Shown here: positions 44,349 through 53,677 of the stretch, in pieces
Numbering within the stretch: position 1 is the first letter of the stretch
How the letters are laid out: each line of letters starts with the position of its first letter
NCBI RefSeq assembly: GCF_012163155.1
Contig: NZ_JAAVUN010000005.1
Location: forward strand, 50,533 to 114,532
DNA length: 64,000 bases
Reading direction: 5' to 3'
Source: Kocuria subflava
GTDB taxonomy: Bacteria; Actinomycetota; Actinomycetes; Actinomycetales; Micrococcaceae
The notes under the pieces: generated by a model
Database searches by the model: none
Told to the model about the DNA's origin: nothing
What the model saw: only the letters and a program-made list of their open reading frames with translations
Made by a program: the position numbers and the translations under genes

Positions 44349-45518
44349 GTGTCCAAGAACACCCTCCGTGAAACCCTGGAGCGGGCCGAGGCCCCCGCTC
44401 CGGACAACTCCTCCAAGCCGGAGAACCCCACCCAGGTTTCCAAGCGGTCCTGGAAGTACATCTTCAAGCGTTCCTTGGCGGAATTCACCCAGGACGGATG
44501 CACCGACCTGGCAGCCTCGCTGACCTACTTCACGGTCCTGTCCGTCTTCCCCGGTCTGCTGGCCGTGGTCTCCCTTCTGGGTGTCTTCGGACAAGGACAA
44601 CAGACTGCGGATGCCATCACCGAGTTCTTGGCCGGACGTGTCCCTGAGGAACTCAACACCCTGCTGGAACCCACCATCACCAACCTCACGCAAGCCACAG
44701 GCGCTGGAATCGTGGCGTTGATCATTGGTGTGGCCTCAGGACTCTGGACGGCATCCGGGTACGTGGGAGCCTTCTCCCGCGCCATGAACCGCGTGTACGA
44801 CGTCTCTGAGGGACGCACCTTCATCAAGCACAAGGCCTCCATGTTGGCCGTGACCCTGTTTGTGGTGGTCACTGTGGTGCTGATCTTCCTGATGGTCCTG
44901 CTCTCCGGCAGCATTGCCCGCACCTTGGGAGATGCCATTGGCCTGGGTGAGACCAGCGTGATGGTCTGGAACATCGCCAAGTGGCCGGTGGTGCTCCTGC
45001 TGCTGATCCTGCTGGTTGCGGTGCTCTACTACGCCACCCCCAACGTTCAGCAGCCCAAGTTCAAGTGGGTCTCCCCCGGTGCTGTCTTTGCCATCATCGG
45101 CGTGATCGTTGCCGCTGTGGGTTTCTCCATCTACGCCACTCAGTTCGCCTCCCAGGCAGACACCTACGGAGTCATCGGTGGTGTGATCCTGGGTCTGTTG
45201 GGCATCTGGATCTTCAACAACGTTCTGCTCTTCGGCGCCGAAATCGATGCCGAACTCCAGCGTGGACGCGAGTTGGAGGCCGGCCTGCCCTCCGAGGAGA
45301 TGCTCCATCTGCCCCCGCGTGACGTGAAGGCCGTGACCAAGGCGTTGGAGAAGCACGAGAAGATGGTTGAGGAGGGCCGCAAGGTCCGGCTCGCTCACGA
45401 GACCGTGGACTACAGCCAGAGTGGCAAGGACAGCGGCCGTGACGGCCAGGCTGAAGTGGCCAACTTCAACGGTGAGACCAAGCAGGTTCTGGAGCGGGAA
45501 CGCACTGAAACACGCTGA
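44349..45518 (+). CDS. YihY/BrkB family inner-membrane protein
   Basis: A 389-residue polytopic protein with six predicted helices (about 54-81, 117-140, 166-190, 203-229, 242-265, 272-298), the YihY layout, a 50-residue polar N-terminus and a charged C-terminal tail of 90 residues. LAASLTYFTVLSVFPGLL and YATPNVQQPKFKWVSPGA are the family motifs. It is not an RNase BN, as was once proposed; its role is unknown, perhaps transport. GTG start with GGGAGAG upstream. Confidence 0.85.
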   Translation: MSKNTLRETLERAEAPAPDNSSKPENPTQVSKRSWKYIFKRSLAEFTQDGCTDLAASLTYFTVLSVFPGLLAVVSLLGVFGQGQQTADAITEFLAGRVPEELNTLLEPTITNLTQATGAGIVALIIGVASGLWTASGYVGAFSRAMNRVYDVSEGRTFIKHKASMLAVTLFVVVTVVLIFLMVLLSGSIARTLGDAIGLGETSVMVWNIAKWPVVLLLLILLVAVLYYATPNVQQPKFKWVSPGAVFAIIGVIVAAVGFSIYATQFASQADTYGVIGGVILGLLGIWIFNNVLLFGAEIDAELQRGRELEAGLPSEEMLHLPPRDVKAVTKALEKHEKMVEEGRKVRLAHETVDYSQSGKDSGRDGQAEVANFNGETKQVLERERTETR

Positions 45519-45546
45519 CTCATTTAAGTGTCTGAGCTCGCGCCTA

Positions 45547-45628
45547 CACTGGGGTGCAGGTACCTTTCGATCACGGTGACCCTGAAAGTTGCCGCGTTTC
45601 CCCTGGTATCTGCACCCCAGTGGTTTTT
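45547..45628 (+). other. Long structured element with U-tract upstream of adhC
   Basis: An 18-bp stem with one G-U pair (45547-45564 with 45605-45622) encloses a 40-nt loop and is followed by GTTTTTCG. It could terminate YihY transcription despite the unusually large loop. A -10-like TACACT (45545-45550) overlaps the left arm; a transcript starting near 45557 would keep only the inner 8 bp and carry the structure as an adhC leader. I recognise no known riboswitch consensus. Confidence 0.55.
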
Positions 45629-45676
45629 CGGCTCAGATGCCGGAGCCCTGCGACCCATCCACGATCGGAGCGCACC

Positions 45677-46804
45677 ATGCATGAAGTCCAGGCCGTAGTG
45701 GTCAAGGCAAAGAACGAGCCCGCCGTCATTGAAACCATCCTGGTGCCGGATCCCGGACCGGGAGAGGCACTGGTGGATGTCCTGACCTGCGGTGTGTGCC
45801 AAACGGACCACCATTACCAGGTGGGTGGAGTTTCAGACGACTTCCCCTTCCTTCTGGGGCATGAGGCAACGGGCGTGGTTTCCGCCGTCGGTGACGGCGT
45901 GACCGAGGTGGCCGTGGGCGACCGCGTGATTCTGAACTGGCGTGCCGTGTGCGGTGAATGCCGCGCCTGCCGCCGCGGTGAACCGTGGTACTGCTTTGCA
46001 ACCCACAACGCCACCCAGAAGATGACCCTCAAGGACGGCACCGAACTCAGCCCGGCATTGGGCATCGGTGCCTTTGCAGACAAGACCCTGGTTGCTGCGG
46101 GTCAGTGCACCAAGATCGACGGCGACCTGGAACCCGAACAGTTCGCAGCGGTCGGACTCCTGGGCTGTGGCGTGACCGCGGGCCTGGGTGCTGTGCTGAA
46201 CACGGGTGCCCTCAAGCGGGGCGAATCCGTGGCCGTCATCGGGTGTGGCGGAGTCGGCACGGCGGCCATTGCCGGCGCCAAGCTCGGTGGCGCAACCTCG
46301 ATCATTGCCGTGGACGTCGATGACGACAAACTCGCCACGGCACGCAGCTTTGGCGCCACGCACACCATCAACGCCAAGGAACAGGACCCCGTGGAAGCCG
46401 TCCGTGAACTGACGGGCGGCAACGGCGCGGATCTGGTGGTGGATGCAGTGGGTGTGGCTGCCACCTTCCAACAAGCCTTTGAAGCCCGTGACCTGGCAGG
46501 CCGTTTGGTCCTGGTGGGAGTCCCGAATCCCGGCACCACGTGGGAGATCCCGCTGGATCAGGTCTTTGGCCGCGGTGGCTCCATCAAGTCCGCCTGGTAC
46601 GGCGACTGCCTGCCCAACCGGGACTTCCCCATGTTCGTGGACCATTACCGACTGGGCAATCTGGACCTGGACGGCTTTGTCTCCGAGCGGATCGGACTGG
46701 ACGACGTCGAGCCCGCTTTCGCCAAGATGCGTGACGGCAAGGTGCTGCGTTCCGTGGTGGAGATGGAGGCCCTGTCCACCGTCGCAAGCGGCAACCAGCA
46801 GTAA
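45677..46804 (+). CDS. S-(hydroxymethyl)mycothiol dehydrogenase
   Basis: Zinc class III-type alcohol dehydrogenase oxidising the formaldehyde-mycothiol adduct. Catalytic zinc ligands are in [11 protein letters not shown] and GHEATGVV, structural zinc cysteines in [15 protein letters not shown], and the NAD fold is [17 protein letters not shown]. The 375-residue length and [13 protein letters not shown] region fit the mycothiol-dependent (MscR/AdhE2) group. GGAGC precedes the ATG. An MBL hydrolase follows 94 nt downstream, the same pairing as Rv2259-Rv2260 in Mycobacterium tuberculosis. Confidence 0.88.
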   Translation: MHEVQAVVVKAKNEPAVIETILVPDPGPGEALVDVLTCGVCQTDHHYQVGGVSDDFPFLLGHEATGVVSAVGDGVTEVAVGDRVILNWRAVCGECRACRRGEPWYCFATHNATQKMTLKDGTELSPALGIGAFADKTLVAAGQCTKIDGDLEPEQFAAVGLLGCGVTAGLGAVLNTGALKRGESVAVIGCGGVGTAAIAGAKLGGATSIIAVDVDDDKLATARSFGATHTINAKEQDPVEAVRELTGGNGADLVVDAVGVAATFQQAFEARDLAGRLVLVGVPNPGTTWEIPLDQVFGRGGSIKSAWYGDCLPNRDFPMFVDHYRLGNLDLDGFVSERIGLDDVEPAFAKMRDGKVLRSVVEMEALSTVASGNQQ

Positions 46805-46898
46805 CCGGATCGGATGCACCGACTCATCCGCCGCTCATGAAGAACTCACACGGTTGAGACACAACCGTGCACACATCTTTCAGAGACAGGAGCTACGC

Positions 46899-47561
46899 AT
46901 GACCGTCACCCAAGTCACCACCTCAGCAGATGGCAACGTCACCGTGGAGAACTGCGTCACCAGTGGCACGTTTTCCCTGGACGGCGGAACATGGGACGTG
47001 GACAACAACGTCTGGATCGTCGGCACGGACACTGAGTGTTTTGTGATCGATCCTGCCCATGATCCCCAGGCCGTGGAACAAGCCGTCAACGGCCGCACCG
47101 TCAAGGGCATCCTGTTGACCCACGGTCACGACGACCACATTCGGGCTGTGAAGGACACGGCGCAGCGGGTTGGTGGGGAGATCCACCTGCACCCGGCGGA
47201 CCGCATGCTCTGGGATGCCGTGCACCCCGACTCGGCCCCTGACCGTGAACTCGCGGACGGTCAGGTCTTCACCCTGGACGGAGTCGGCCTGACGGTCCTG
47301 ACCACCCCCGGCCACTCGCCGGGTTCCGTGTGCTTCCACAGCCCGGAGTTGGGTGTGGTGTTCTCCGGTGACACCTTGTTCCAAGGTGGTCCCGGCGCCA
47401 CCGGGCGTTCCTATTCGGACTTCCCCACCATTGTGGACTCCATCCGGGAGCGCCTGCTGGTGTTGCCGGAGGAAACCGTGGTGCTGACGGGGCATGGTGA
47501 CTCCACGCTGATCGGCACGGAGGCCCAGGACGTCCAGGAATGGCTGGCCCGCGGTCGCTGA
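46899..47561 (+). CDS. Metallo-beta-lactamase fold hydrolase, probable S-formylmycothiol pathway
   Basis: A 220-residue MBL-fold thioesterase-like hydrolase: THGHDDHIRAV (HxHxDH), PGHSPGSVCF, GDTLFQGG and LTGHGDSTLIG supply the two metal sites, the glyoxalase II-like pattern. Pairing with the mycothiol dehydrogenase suggests it hydrolyses S-formylmycothiol or a similar thioester; that is inference. AGGAG lies 7 nt before the ATG. Confidence 0.8.
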   Translation: MTVTQVTTSADGNVTVENCVTSGTFSLDGGTWDVDNNVWIVGTDTECFVIDPAHDPQAVEQAVNGRTVKGILLTHGHDDHIRAVKDTAQRVGGEIHLHPADRMLWDAVHPDSAPDRELADGQVFTLDGVGLTVLTTPGHSPGSVCFHSPELGVVFSGDTLFQGGPGATGRSYSDFPTIVDSIRERLLVLPEETVVLTGHGDSTLIGTEAQDVQEWLARGR

Positions 47562-47576
47562 TCCGTGTCCTGCCGG

Positions 47577-47620
47577 CGCATGCCGGTCACCCGGCTCACA
47601 CAGGGGGTGACCGGCGTGCG
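47577..47620. terminator. Bidirectional terminator across the end of the membrane-protein gene
   Basis: A 16-bp stem with one G-T pair (47577-47592 with 47605-47620) and a 12-nt loop that contains the stop codon of the convergent gene. It lies 16 nt past the MBL stop. Confidence 0.68.
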
Positions 47621-49083
47621 CTACGGGGAATGTCCATGGGCACGCGCCGGCGGCGGTCAATGAACAGAAAGGCCGTGGCCAACAGCAGGGCTGAGGCCAA
47701 CACCGGCATCAGCGCCACTGTCTGATAGCCACCAACACCTGCCAGACCCGCAGCCGTGATCAAACCGGCAGCCAGTCCCAACTGGATCAACACGTGCGTG
47801 ATGGCGCTCAGTCCGACCGTGAGACGCCTGGGGCTGATCAGCGGGACAATGCCGAACACCGCCACCAACGTGGGGCCTGTGGCGGCGCCGATCACGGCCA
47901 AAACCAACAGCATGCTGAAGGGGCCAGACGGCACTGACATCAGCATGGTGGCCAACACGGCAGCAGCTGCGCAGATGATCCACAAGTTCCAGGGTCGCCG
48001 GACGTCAAAGCCTGCCGTGATCACGGCGGAGATGGCGGAGAGCAATCCCAGGGCCGCGAATTGAGCGCCGATGCTCTCCACCACGTCAAAGCTGGCCGCA
48101 AAGTAGACCAGCCCGATCTGCACGGAGCCCCACAGCAGACCCAGCCATCCACCGCCCAGCATGGGCAGGAAGCGGACGAATCGGCGGGCACGGCGTCGTC
48201 GTCGTTCAGCGTTGTTGAGCCTCTTGCTGGCCGGAACCCACAGCGCGGTCCCCCACACAGGCAAACCCGCGGTCCGATGCAACAGCAGCACAGTGGTGCT
48301 CAACACCAGCAGACCAGAACCCACCATGATTCCCACCAGGGACCCTGCGGTGATGGCAATCATGCCTGCCACCAAGGCGCCCAGGACCATGGCCAGGGCG
48401 TCCATGACGGCTTCGTGGCGCATGGTCGAGGTGGTCAGGGAGAGATCCTTGTGTTCCCTGAGGATCGAAGGCCACCGCAGGCGTGTGGCAATCCCCAGCT
48501 GCGGGGAAGTTGCCCCCACCAACAAACACAGATACCAGGGCCAGGTGCCAAAGGGATCGTGGGCTTGGGCCACCAGTGCCTGGACCAGCCACAGGACGGC
48601 TGCCACCTGAACCACGGTCTGGGCCAATATGCCCCACTGGTAGTGCTTCCACGGGGCATACAGTGCTGTGACGCACGTGGAGATGGCATGGCCGAAGTAG
48701 ACGCTGCCTGCACACAGTGCCCCCCACCAACCGGATCCTGAGGCCACGGCCACGTAGACCAGAACACTTAAGGGCATGATCACGCTGGGAAGTCGCACCA
48801 GCAGTGTGAGCACCAGGTACCAGCGACCCACCACGGACCGCAACCGCTGGGAGTCTCCGAAGAGGAGATCGTTGAGGGTGGTTCCGTTGTTCCACCCGTT
48901 GAACGTTGAGGTGTTGGTCAGCGGCACCAGCTGGCGTCGGTGCCCCGAGATTGACTCGGTGTCCTGGTCCCCATCGGGCAGCACGTCAGGTGTGCTGTGA
49001 CCGTGCGGGTCCTGATTCGGGGACGATGTGAGTGGGTCGGACTCGGAGGTGCCGCCCGAAGGTTGGATCGAAGAACTGCTCAC
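47596..49083 (-). CDS. Multi-pass membrane protein, possible MFS-like transporter
   Basis: A 495-residue protein with an 85-residue polar N-terminal region (Ser, Asp, Gly) followed by roughly twelve hydrophobic helices, including LVLTLLVRLPSVIMPLSVLV, ALAMVLGALVAGMIAI, TAGSLVGIMVGSGLLVLSTT and SALLLATAFLF. A central loop is very basic (NNAERRRRRARRFVRF). The helix pattern resembles major facilitator proteins but I see no diagnostic motif. The GTG at 49083 is preceded by GAAGGA. It is divergent from the ADP-ribosylglycohydrolase-like gene. Confidence 0.65.
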   Translation of the reverse strand: MSSSSIQPSGGTSESDPLTSSPNQDPHGHSTPDVLPDGDQDTESISGHRRQLVPLTNTSTFNGWNNGTTLNDLLFGDSQRLRSVVGRWYLVLTLLVRLPSVIMPLSVLVYVAVASGSGWWGALCAGSVYFGHAISTCVTALYAPWKHYQWGILAQTVVQVAAVLWLVQALVAQAHDPFGTWPWYLCLLVGATSPQLGIATRLRWPSILREHKDLSLTTSTMRHEAVMDALAMVLGALVAGMIAITAGSLVGIMVGSGLLVLSTTVLLLHRTAGLPVWGTALWVPASKRLNNAERRRRRARRFVRFLPMLGGGWLGLLWGSVQIGLVYFAASFDVVESIGAQFAALGLLSAISAVITAGFDVRRPWNLWIICAAAAVLATMLMSVPSGPFSMLLVLAVIGAATGPTLVAVFGIVPLISPRRLTVGLSAITHVLIQLGLAAGLITAAGLAGVGGYQTVALMPVLASALLLATAFLFIDRRRRVPMDIPRSARRSPPV

Positions 49084-49210
49084 CGTGGATCCTTCCTCTG
49101 CAGCACGGGTGCTGCACGGCGGAGATCCTGCGTGCAGCACCGAGTGAACTCGACCTGCCCAGCGTACCGGGCAACGGCCCGTACTGAGGCACATGGACCA
49201 TACTGGCGGG

Positions 49211-50356
49211 ATGGCTTCCGTTGACCCCACCAGCACGTCCTCCACCAGCCCCGATGGCCCTCTGTTCTCAGCAGACGCCGCGTTTGACGGTTGCCTGCCG
49301 GACGTCCCGCAACGCCTTGCCGCCGTGTTGGAAGGCCTGGCTGTGGGTGAGCTCCGATCACAGGGCGCGAGCATTGCGGAGCAAGCCCAGAGCACGCCAT
49401 ACACGCTGATGACGTTATTCACAGCGGACGGGCTGCTGGAGGCGTTGGAGTGGGCCAACGCCGGCCAACCGGCTGATGAGAACGCGTGTCTGTGGCTGGC
49501 CTACCTGCGGTGGCTTCGATCGCTGGAGGCCCCGTGGCCGGAGGCCGCACCATCGCCATTGCCCCGGTGGTTGGACGCCGCGGTGTCGAACGCCATCCTG
49601 GCTGGTGCCGGGGCCCGTGCCACCCGTCAGAGCCTGGAGGCCCTGAGCACTGGGGCCATGGGAGAGGTTGAGCGCCCCGTGCTGCCAGAAGCTCAAGAAC
49701 CAGACGTTGTACTGCGCAGCGTGGTGCTGGGGCTGCTTCCCACGGGTTGGAAGTCCGTGACAGCCATGACCGTCAACGGTGCCGCCATCACTCACGGACA
49801 CCCGGAGGCCCAGGTGGCTTCTGTGGGCGCGGCACTGATGGTGCAAGCCACCGCCACAGCCGCCCTGCGCGGCGATCCCCAGCCCGTCCATCGCGCCCTG
49901 AAGGCCACTGTGGAGATCCTGCCGCAGGTCACCCGGCCCGGGCATGCAACGGTGACGGCGCTTGAGGCCGTTCTCAGTTCAACACAGACACACACCCACG
50001 ACGACGCAGCCGACCTGGGCACACCTGTTGGATCTGCCGACGCAGATGGAACCATGTCCATGGACGGCGCCGGTGACGAGTCCATGCCCGCAACCGGGGC
50101 CGCAAACATGCTGGCGGCAGGGATCAGGGCAGCTCTTGACCGTGAACTCCACGGTGGCTGCGTCCTGGACTATTCACCGGCCACGGATCCAGCGGTGGAG
50201 GCGTTGGCCTGTGCCCTGGCAGGTGCGGCCGGTGGTCTGACGGCACTCACTGGTGCGGGCCGACCGGCGGTTCCGGAGGCGCTGGTGGAGACCGTCCAAC
50301 AGGTGGCTGCCCGGTGGGGTGAACAGTTGGGCGTGGCCACATCAGACTCGGTGTGA
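49211..50356 (+). CDS. ADP-ribosylglycohydrolase-like protein with degenerate metal sites
   Basis: A 381-residue protein with the ADP-ribosylglycohydrolase outline: VLEGLAVGE (about 39-47), LFTADGLLEALEWAN, WLAYLRWLRS, ITHGHPEAQVASVGAAL and CALAGAAGGLTAL. Active members bind two Mg ions through a T-D-D near the front and D-x-D-T near the end; here these read TPYTLM (62-67) and ATDPAV (about 324). It may therefore be a binding protein rather than an enzyme. CATACT (49199-49204) is 6 nt before the ATG (leaderless). Confidence 0.65.
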   Translation: MASVDPTSTSSTSPDGPLFSADAAFDGCLPDVPQRLAAVLEGLAVGELRSQGASIAEQAQSTPYTLMTLFTADGLLEALEWANAGQPADENACLWLAYLRWLRSLEAPWPEAAPSPLPRWLDAAVSNAILAGAGARATRQSLEALSTGAMGEVERPVLPEAQEPDVVLRSVVLGLLPTGWKSVTAMTVNGAAITHGHPEAQVASVGAALMVQATATAALRGDPQPVHRALKATVEILPQVTRPGHATVTALEAVLSSTQTHTHDDAADLGTPVGSADADGTMSMDGAGDESMPATGAANMLAAGIRAALDRELHGGCVLDYSPATDPAVEALACALAGAAGGLTALTGAGRPAVPEALVETVQQVAARWGEQLGVATSDSV

Positions 50357-50421
50357 TGCCAGGAGCCTGATCACAGGCCACACCGCCATCAACCCGGAGG
50401 CTGGCCCACTGCGGCCCACGC

Positions 50422-51291
50422 TCAGCGCTTGAGCAAGCGCCGAAGCCGGGTGTCGATCCATTCATCGGCGCGGGTCACGGCCTGATTGACCTGGGCGGTG
50501 TCCATGTCCTGCACCAACGTGTAGGCCACGGACTGCATGGGCACAATCCGAGCATGCAGGCGCGCACGCCGCATGATGTTCGGGTCCAGAACTGCATCCA
50601 AGGTGTCCCACCCAAAGCACAATGCCAGGGAGGCGACGTCCTGCGCCGCGTCCCCCATACAGGCGTGGTCCCAATCAATCACGCCGGACAGCTCCCTGCC
50701 CTGCCACAACATGTTGTGACTCATCAGGTCAGAGTGGACCAACCGCGGGGTGACCACATCCAGGTCAGCAAGGTCGTGAATGGCTTCCCGTGCCAGCTCC
50801 CGGTTGCGGGGAAGCAGCAACGGCACCACTTCATCAAGGATCACGTGGCGGCGGCGGTGCCCTCCCCAATGCTGGCCCGGCCGATCCAGATAGGACTCAA
50901 ACCCTGATGTGTCCGTGTCCCACAGTTGCTCCAGCAGGTGCTTGAGCGTCTCAGCGGGAACATCCGAGGTCCGGTGGGAGCCCTCCACCCAGGTCAGACC
51001 GACTGCCGTGTGGCCTTTGACGGTCTTGGTTTCCGTCAATGGCCGCGGTATCTGGAAGTCGTACTCCGGCAGTCGCCGCAACACTTCACTGCGGCGGGCC
51101 AGGTTGGCACGCGCCGCCGGGTTCTTGGCGATCCGGACGGATATGCGTTTGTCGATCTCCACCACAAGGTGGGAGGAACCGGTGGGAACCACCGACCACC
51201 GCGTGCAGTCGCTGCGCTCCCCCAAATCCTCCAGGACGGCATCCACCACGTCCGCAAAAGGCATCATGCGCCGCAAGGCTTGGGCTACCAC
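50422..51291 (-). CDS. Aminoglycoside phosphotransferase (APH) family protein
   Basis: Kinase-like fold of 289 residues: catalytic loop LVHSDLMSHNMLW (HxDxxxxN) near 188-200 and metal site GVIDWDHACMGD (about 206-217). The ATP lysine region is weak (VVEIDKRISVRIAK). Such proteins phosphorylate diverse small molecules; antibiotic resistance should not be assumed. The GTG start overlaps the rdgB stop and has GAGGAT upstream, so it is translationally coupled to rph-rdgB. Confidence 0.78.
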   Translation of the reverse strand: MVAQALRRMMPFADVVDAVLEDLGERSDCTRWSVVPTGSSHLVVEIDKRISVRIAKNPAARANLARRSEVLRRLPEYDFQIPRPLTETKTVKGHTAVGLTWVEGSHRTSDVPAETLKHLLEQLWDTDTSGFESYLDRPGQHWGGHRRRHVILDEVVPLLLPRNRELAREAIHDLADLDVVTPRLVHSDLMSHNMLWQGRELSGVIDWDHACMGDAAQDVASLALCFGWDTLDAVLDPNIMRRARLHARIVPMQSVAYTLVQDMDTAQVNQAVTRADEWIDTRLRRLLKR

Positions 51292-51980
51292 GGCGGATCC
51301 TCAAGCCTGGAACCATCACGCGCATTCACCTGGGCCGGATGGCACCCCTGATCTCCCAGAACAGCCACCACGTGGGGCAGCAGATCCCGCATGGCTTGCC
51401 CGCGATGGCTGATGGCGTTCTTCTGACTGCGGGTCAGCTGCGCGCAGGAAACCTCCATGCCTTCTGGCTGAAAGATGGGATCGTAGCCGAACCCGCCGTC
51501 GCCAGCCGGCTGGTGCAGCAAGGTGCCCTTGAGCACTCCGTGTTCCACGTGCTCCAAACCGCTGGGAGTCACCAAGGCTGCTGCACACACGAACGCACCA
51601 GTGCGGTAGGGATCTGCAATGTCACCCAGTTGGGCCAGCAGCAGGTCAAGATTTGCTTGGTCATCCCCGTGGCGTCCGGCCCACCGGGCGGAGAAGATCC
51701 CAGGCGCACCCCCCAGGACGTCCACGGACAGGCCCGAATCATCCGCCACAGCCGGCAATCCGGAGGCAGCGGCTGCCGCACGTGCCTTGATCAGTGCGTT
51801 CTGGCGGAAACTGAGACCGTCCTCCACGGCCTCCGGCAGGCCCAAAGATCCTGCGTCCACAACAGCGGTTTCCACGTCCAGTTCAGGCAGCGCGTGAGCA
51901 ATCATGCTGCGCAGTTCAGCCAACTTGCCCTGGTTGTGCGTGGCCAGGACCAGACGTGCACCTGAATCCGGGTCAGGCAT
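51285..51980 (-). CDS. rdgB: RdgB/HAM1 family non-canonical purine NTP pyrophosphatase
   Basis: Hydrolyses ITP, dITP and XTP to keep them out of nucleic acids. [15 protein letters not shown] near the start, [22 protein letters not shown] and [12 protein letters not shown] are diagnostic, with [10 protein letters not shown] at the end. The ATG at 51980 overlaps the rph stop by 8 nt and has GGAG upstream, giving 231 residues; the longer upstream frame is inside rph. Confidence 0.93.
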   Translation of the reverse strand: MPDPDSGARLVLATHNQGKLAELRSMIAHALPELDVETAVVDAGSLGLPEAVEDGLSFRQNALIKARAAAAASGLPAVADDSGLSVDVLGGAPGIFSARWAGRHGDDQANLDLLLAQLGDIADPYRTGAFVCAAALVTPSGLEHVEHGVLKGTLLHQPAGDGGFGYDPIFQPEGMEVSCAQLTRSQKNAISHRGQAMRDLLPHVVAVLGDQGCHPAQVNARDGSRLEDPPW

Positions 51981-52746
51981 GGCCGCCATCTCCCAAGGTG
52001 GCCTGCTGGATCTGCGCCAGCTCCGCACAGCCCTCCACCGCCAGATCCAACAAACCGTCCAACTCATCCCGGTTGAACGGAGCACCCTCTGCGGTGCCCT
52101 GAACCTCCACAAAGGCACCGCTGCCTGTGATGACCACGTTCATGTCCGTCTCGGCCCGTACATCCTCCGGATACGGAAGATCCAGCATGGGCACGCCGTC
52201 GATGATTCCCACGGACACGGCAGCAACGGAGTCGGTCAGCGGACGTCCCTTGACCAGACCCTCCTTGCGGGCCCAGGCCATGGCTTCTGCCAGTGCCACA
52301 TAGGCGCCCGTGATGGCTGCGGTGCGCGTGCCGCCGTCGGCCTGCAAAACGTCGCAGTCCAGCACCACGGTGTTTTCACCCAGTGCGTGAAGGTCAATCA
52401 CGGCGCGCAGGGAGCGCCCGATCAGGCGTGAAATCTCGTGGGTTCTACCGCCCACCTTGCCCTTGATGGACTCGCGCTGCGACCGCGTGGAGGTGGCGCG
52501 CGGCAACATGGCGTATTCGGCGGTGACCCAACCGCGACCCTCTCCGCGCATCCAGCGCGGCACGCCTTCCGTGACGGATGCGGTGCACAGCACCCTGGTG
52601 CCGCCGAACTCGATCAAGGCAGAGCCTTCAGCTTGTTGCGACCATCCGCGGGTGATGGTGATGGGTCGCAGCTCGTTGACTGCCCGTCCATCTGCTCGCC
52701 GGAAATCAGTGGATGCAGTCGCGCTCTGGGAAGGTTGGGGGCTCAT
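51973..52746 (-). CDS. rph: Ribonuclease PH
   Basis: Phosphorolytic 3' exonuclease trimming tRNA precursors. [69 protein letters not shown] and DLPYPED are canonical; 257 residues is typical. TATTGT is 7 nt before the ATG at 52746, with a -35 at the right distance, so the transcript should begin at the start codon. Confidence 0.94.
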   Translation of the reverse strand: MSPQPSQSATASTDFRRADGRAVNELRPITITRGWSQQAEGSALIEFGGTRVLCTASVTEGVPRWMRGEGRGWVTAEYAMLPRATSTRSQRESIKGKVGGRTHEISRLIGRSLRAVIDLHALGENTVVLDCDVLQADGGTRTAAITGAYVALAEAMAWARKEGLVKGRPLTDSVAAVSVGIIDGVPMLDLPYPEDVRAETDMNVVITGSGAFVEVQGTAEGAPFNRDELDGLLDLAVEGCAELAQIQQATLGDGGHA

Positions 52747-52753
52747 GTGTCCC

Positions 52754-52782
52754 ACAATAGACCGGCACACGGTGGTGACCAA
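52754..52782 (-). promoter_or_regulatory. Promoter of rph-rdgB-APH
   Basis: TTGGTC (52782-52777), 17 nt, TATTGT (52759-52754), 7 nt before the rph ATG on the minus strand. Confidence 0.6.
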
Positions 52783-52822
52783 CGTGAGCCATCCGCAGCC
52801 CACCACGGGCTGCGTCAAACCG

Positions 52823-53677
52823 TCAGCGCCGGGACCCGATCCCGGCACGGGTGCCGGGATTCACAGCGCGCCCCGCACGTCGGTCGCCATCGGCAACAAT
52901 CCGGAACGTGGTGGCCGGCTGGGCCAAGGCGATGGGACCGTCATAGGCGGAGGCGGCCTCGATCACGGCCTTGGTGGGTGAGTTCCACACCGGGATGTGC
53001 GTGAGCATCAACTCATCCACTTCTGCTTCCTGCGCAGCCTGTCCGGCACGCAACCCGGTGAGGTGAACGTCGCGGTACTCGTCGCGCCCCTCCTGGTAGG
53101 CGGCCTCGCATAGGAACAGGTCGGCGTGGCGGGCCGCACGAACCAATCCCTCGCAGGAGTCTGTGTCCCCCGAGTAGGTCAGCACGCTGCTGCCCTGGGC
53201 GCCGTCGTATTCAATCCGCAGCGCATAAGGATCCTGGACCGGGTGGTTGACCCGATACGGGGTGATTCGGAACGGACCGATGTCAACGGTCTGTTCATCC
53301 TGCCATTCGCTGAAGACGAATTCGGTGGACATGCCCGGATCAGCGTCCATGGCCTGAGCTGCTGCCAAGTACTCGTGGGTGCCGTTGGGCGCCCAGACCG
53401 GGATCCGGTCCCCGGGCCATCCGCGCGGATCCCATTTGACGGCCACGTGCAATCCGGCCAGATCCACGCAGTGATCAGGGTGCAGGTGGCTGATGATCAC
53501 TGCATCCAGTTCATGAAGGTCGATGTGGCGCTGCAGAGAACCCAGGGAACCATTGCCCATGTCCATCAGCACGTGCCACACGCGACCGTCGTGGTCCGTG
53601 CCGGTGAGCAGGTAGCTGGAGGCAGGTGAGTCCGGGCCCGCAAAGGATCCGGTGCAACCGATGACTGTCAGGTTCAT
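52823..53677 (-). CDS. MBL-fold phosphodiesterase, Rv1339-like
   Basis: A 284-residue metallo-beta-lactamase fold protein with [17 protein letters not shown] (HxHxDH) near residue 63, [24 protein letters not shown] and [10 protein letters not shown]. The order murI, this gene, rph, rdgB is the order of Rv1338-Rv1341 in M. tuberculosis, where Rv1339 is an atypical class II cAMP phosphodiesterase. Orthology is inferred from order and motif. It overlaps the murI stop by 4 nt. Confidence 0.82.
   Translation of the reverse strand: MNLTVIGCTGSFAGPDSPASSYLLTGTDHDGRVWHVLMDMGNGSLGSLQRHIDLHELDAVIISHLHPDHCVDLAGLHVAVKWDPRGWPGDRIPVWAPNGTHEYLAAAQAMDADPGMSTEFVFSEWQDEQTVDIGPFRITPYRVNHPVQDPYALRIEYDGAQGSSVLTYSGDTDSCEGLVRAARHADLFLCEAAYQEGRDEYRDVHLTGLRAGQAAQEAEVDELMLTHIPVWNSPTKAVIEAASAYDGPIALAQPATTFRIVADGDRRAGRAVNPGTRAGIGSRR

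Noticed and set aside
50422..51291. Antibiotic-resistance interpretation of the APH-family gene
   Set aside because: The fold is shared by many housekeeping small-molecule kinases, and the gene is coupled to rph-rdgB, not to a mobile or resistance locus.
52839..52860. ATCCCGGCAC/GTGCCGGGAT hairpin
   Set aside because: It lies inside the last codons of the MBL gene with a 2-nt loop and no T-tract. It could help termination but is more simply explained by codons.
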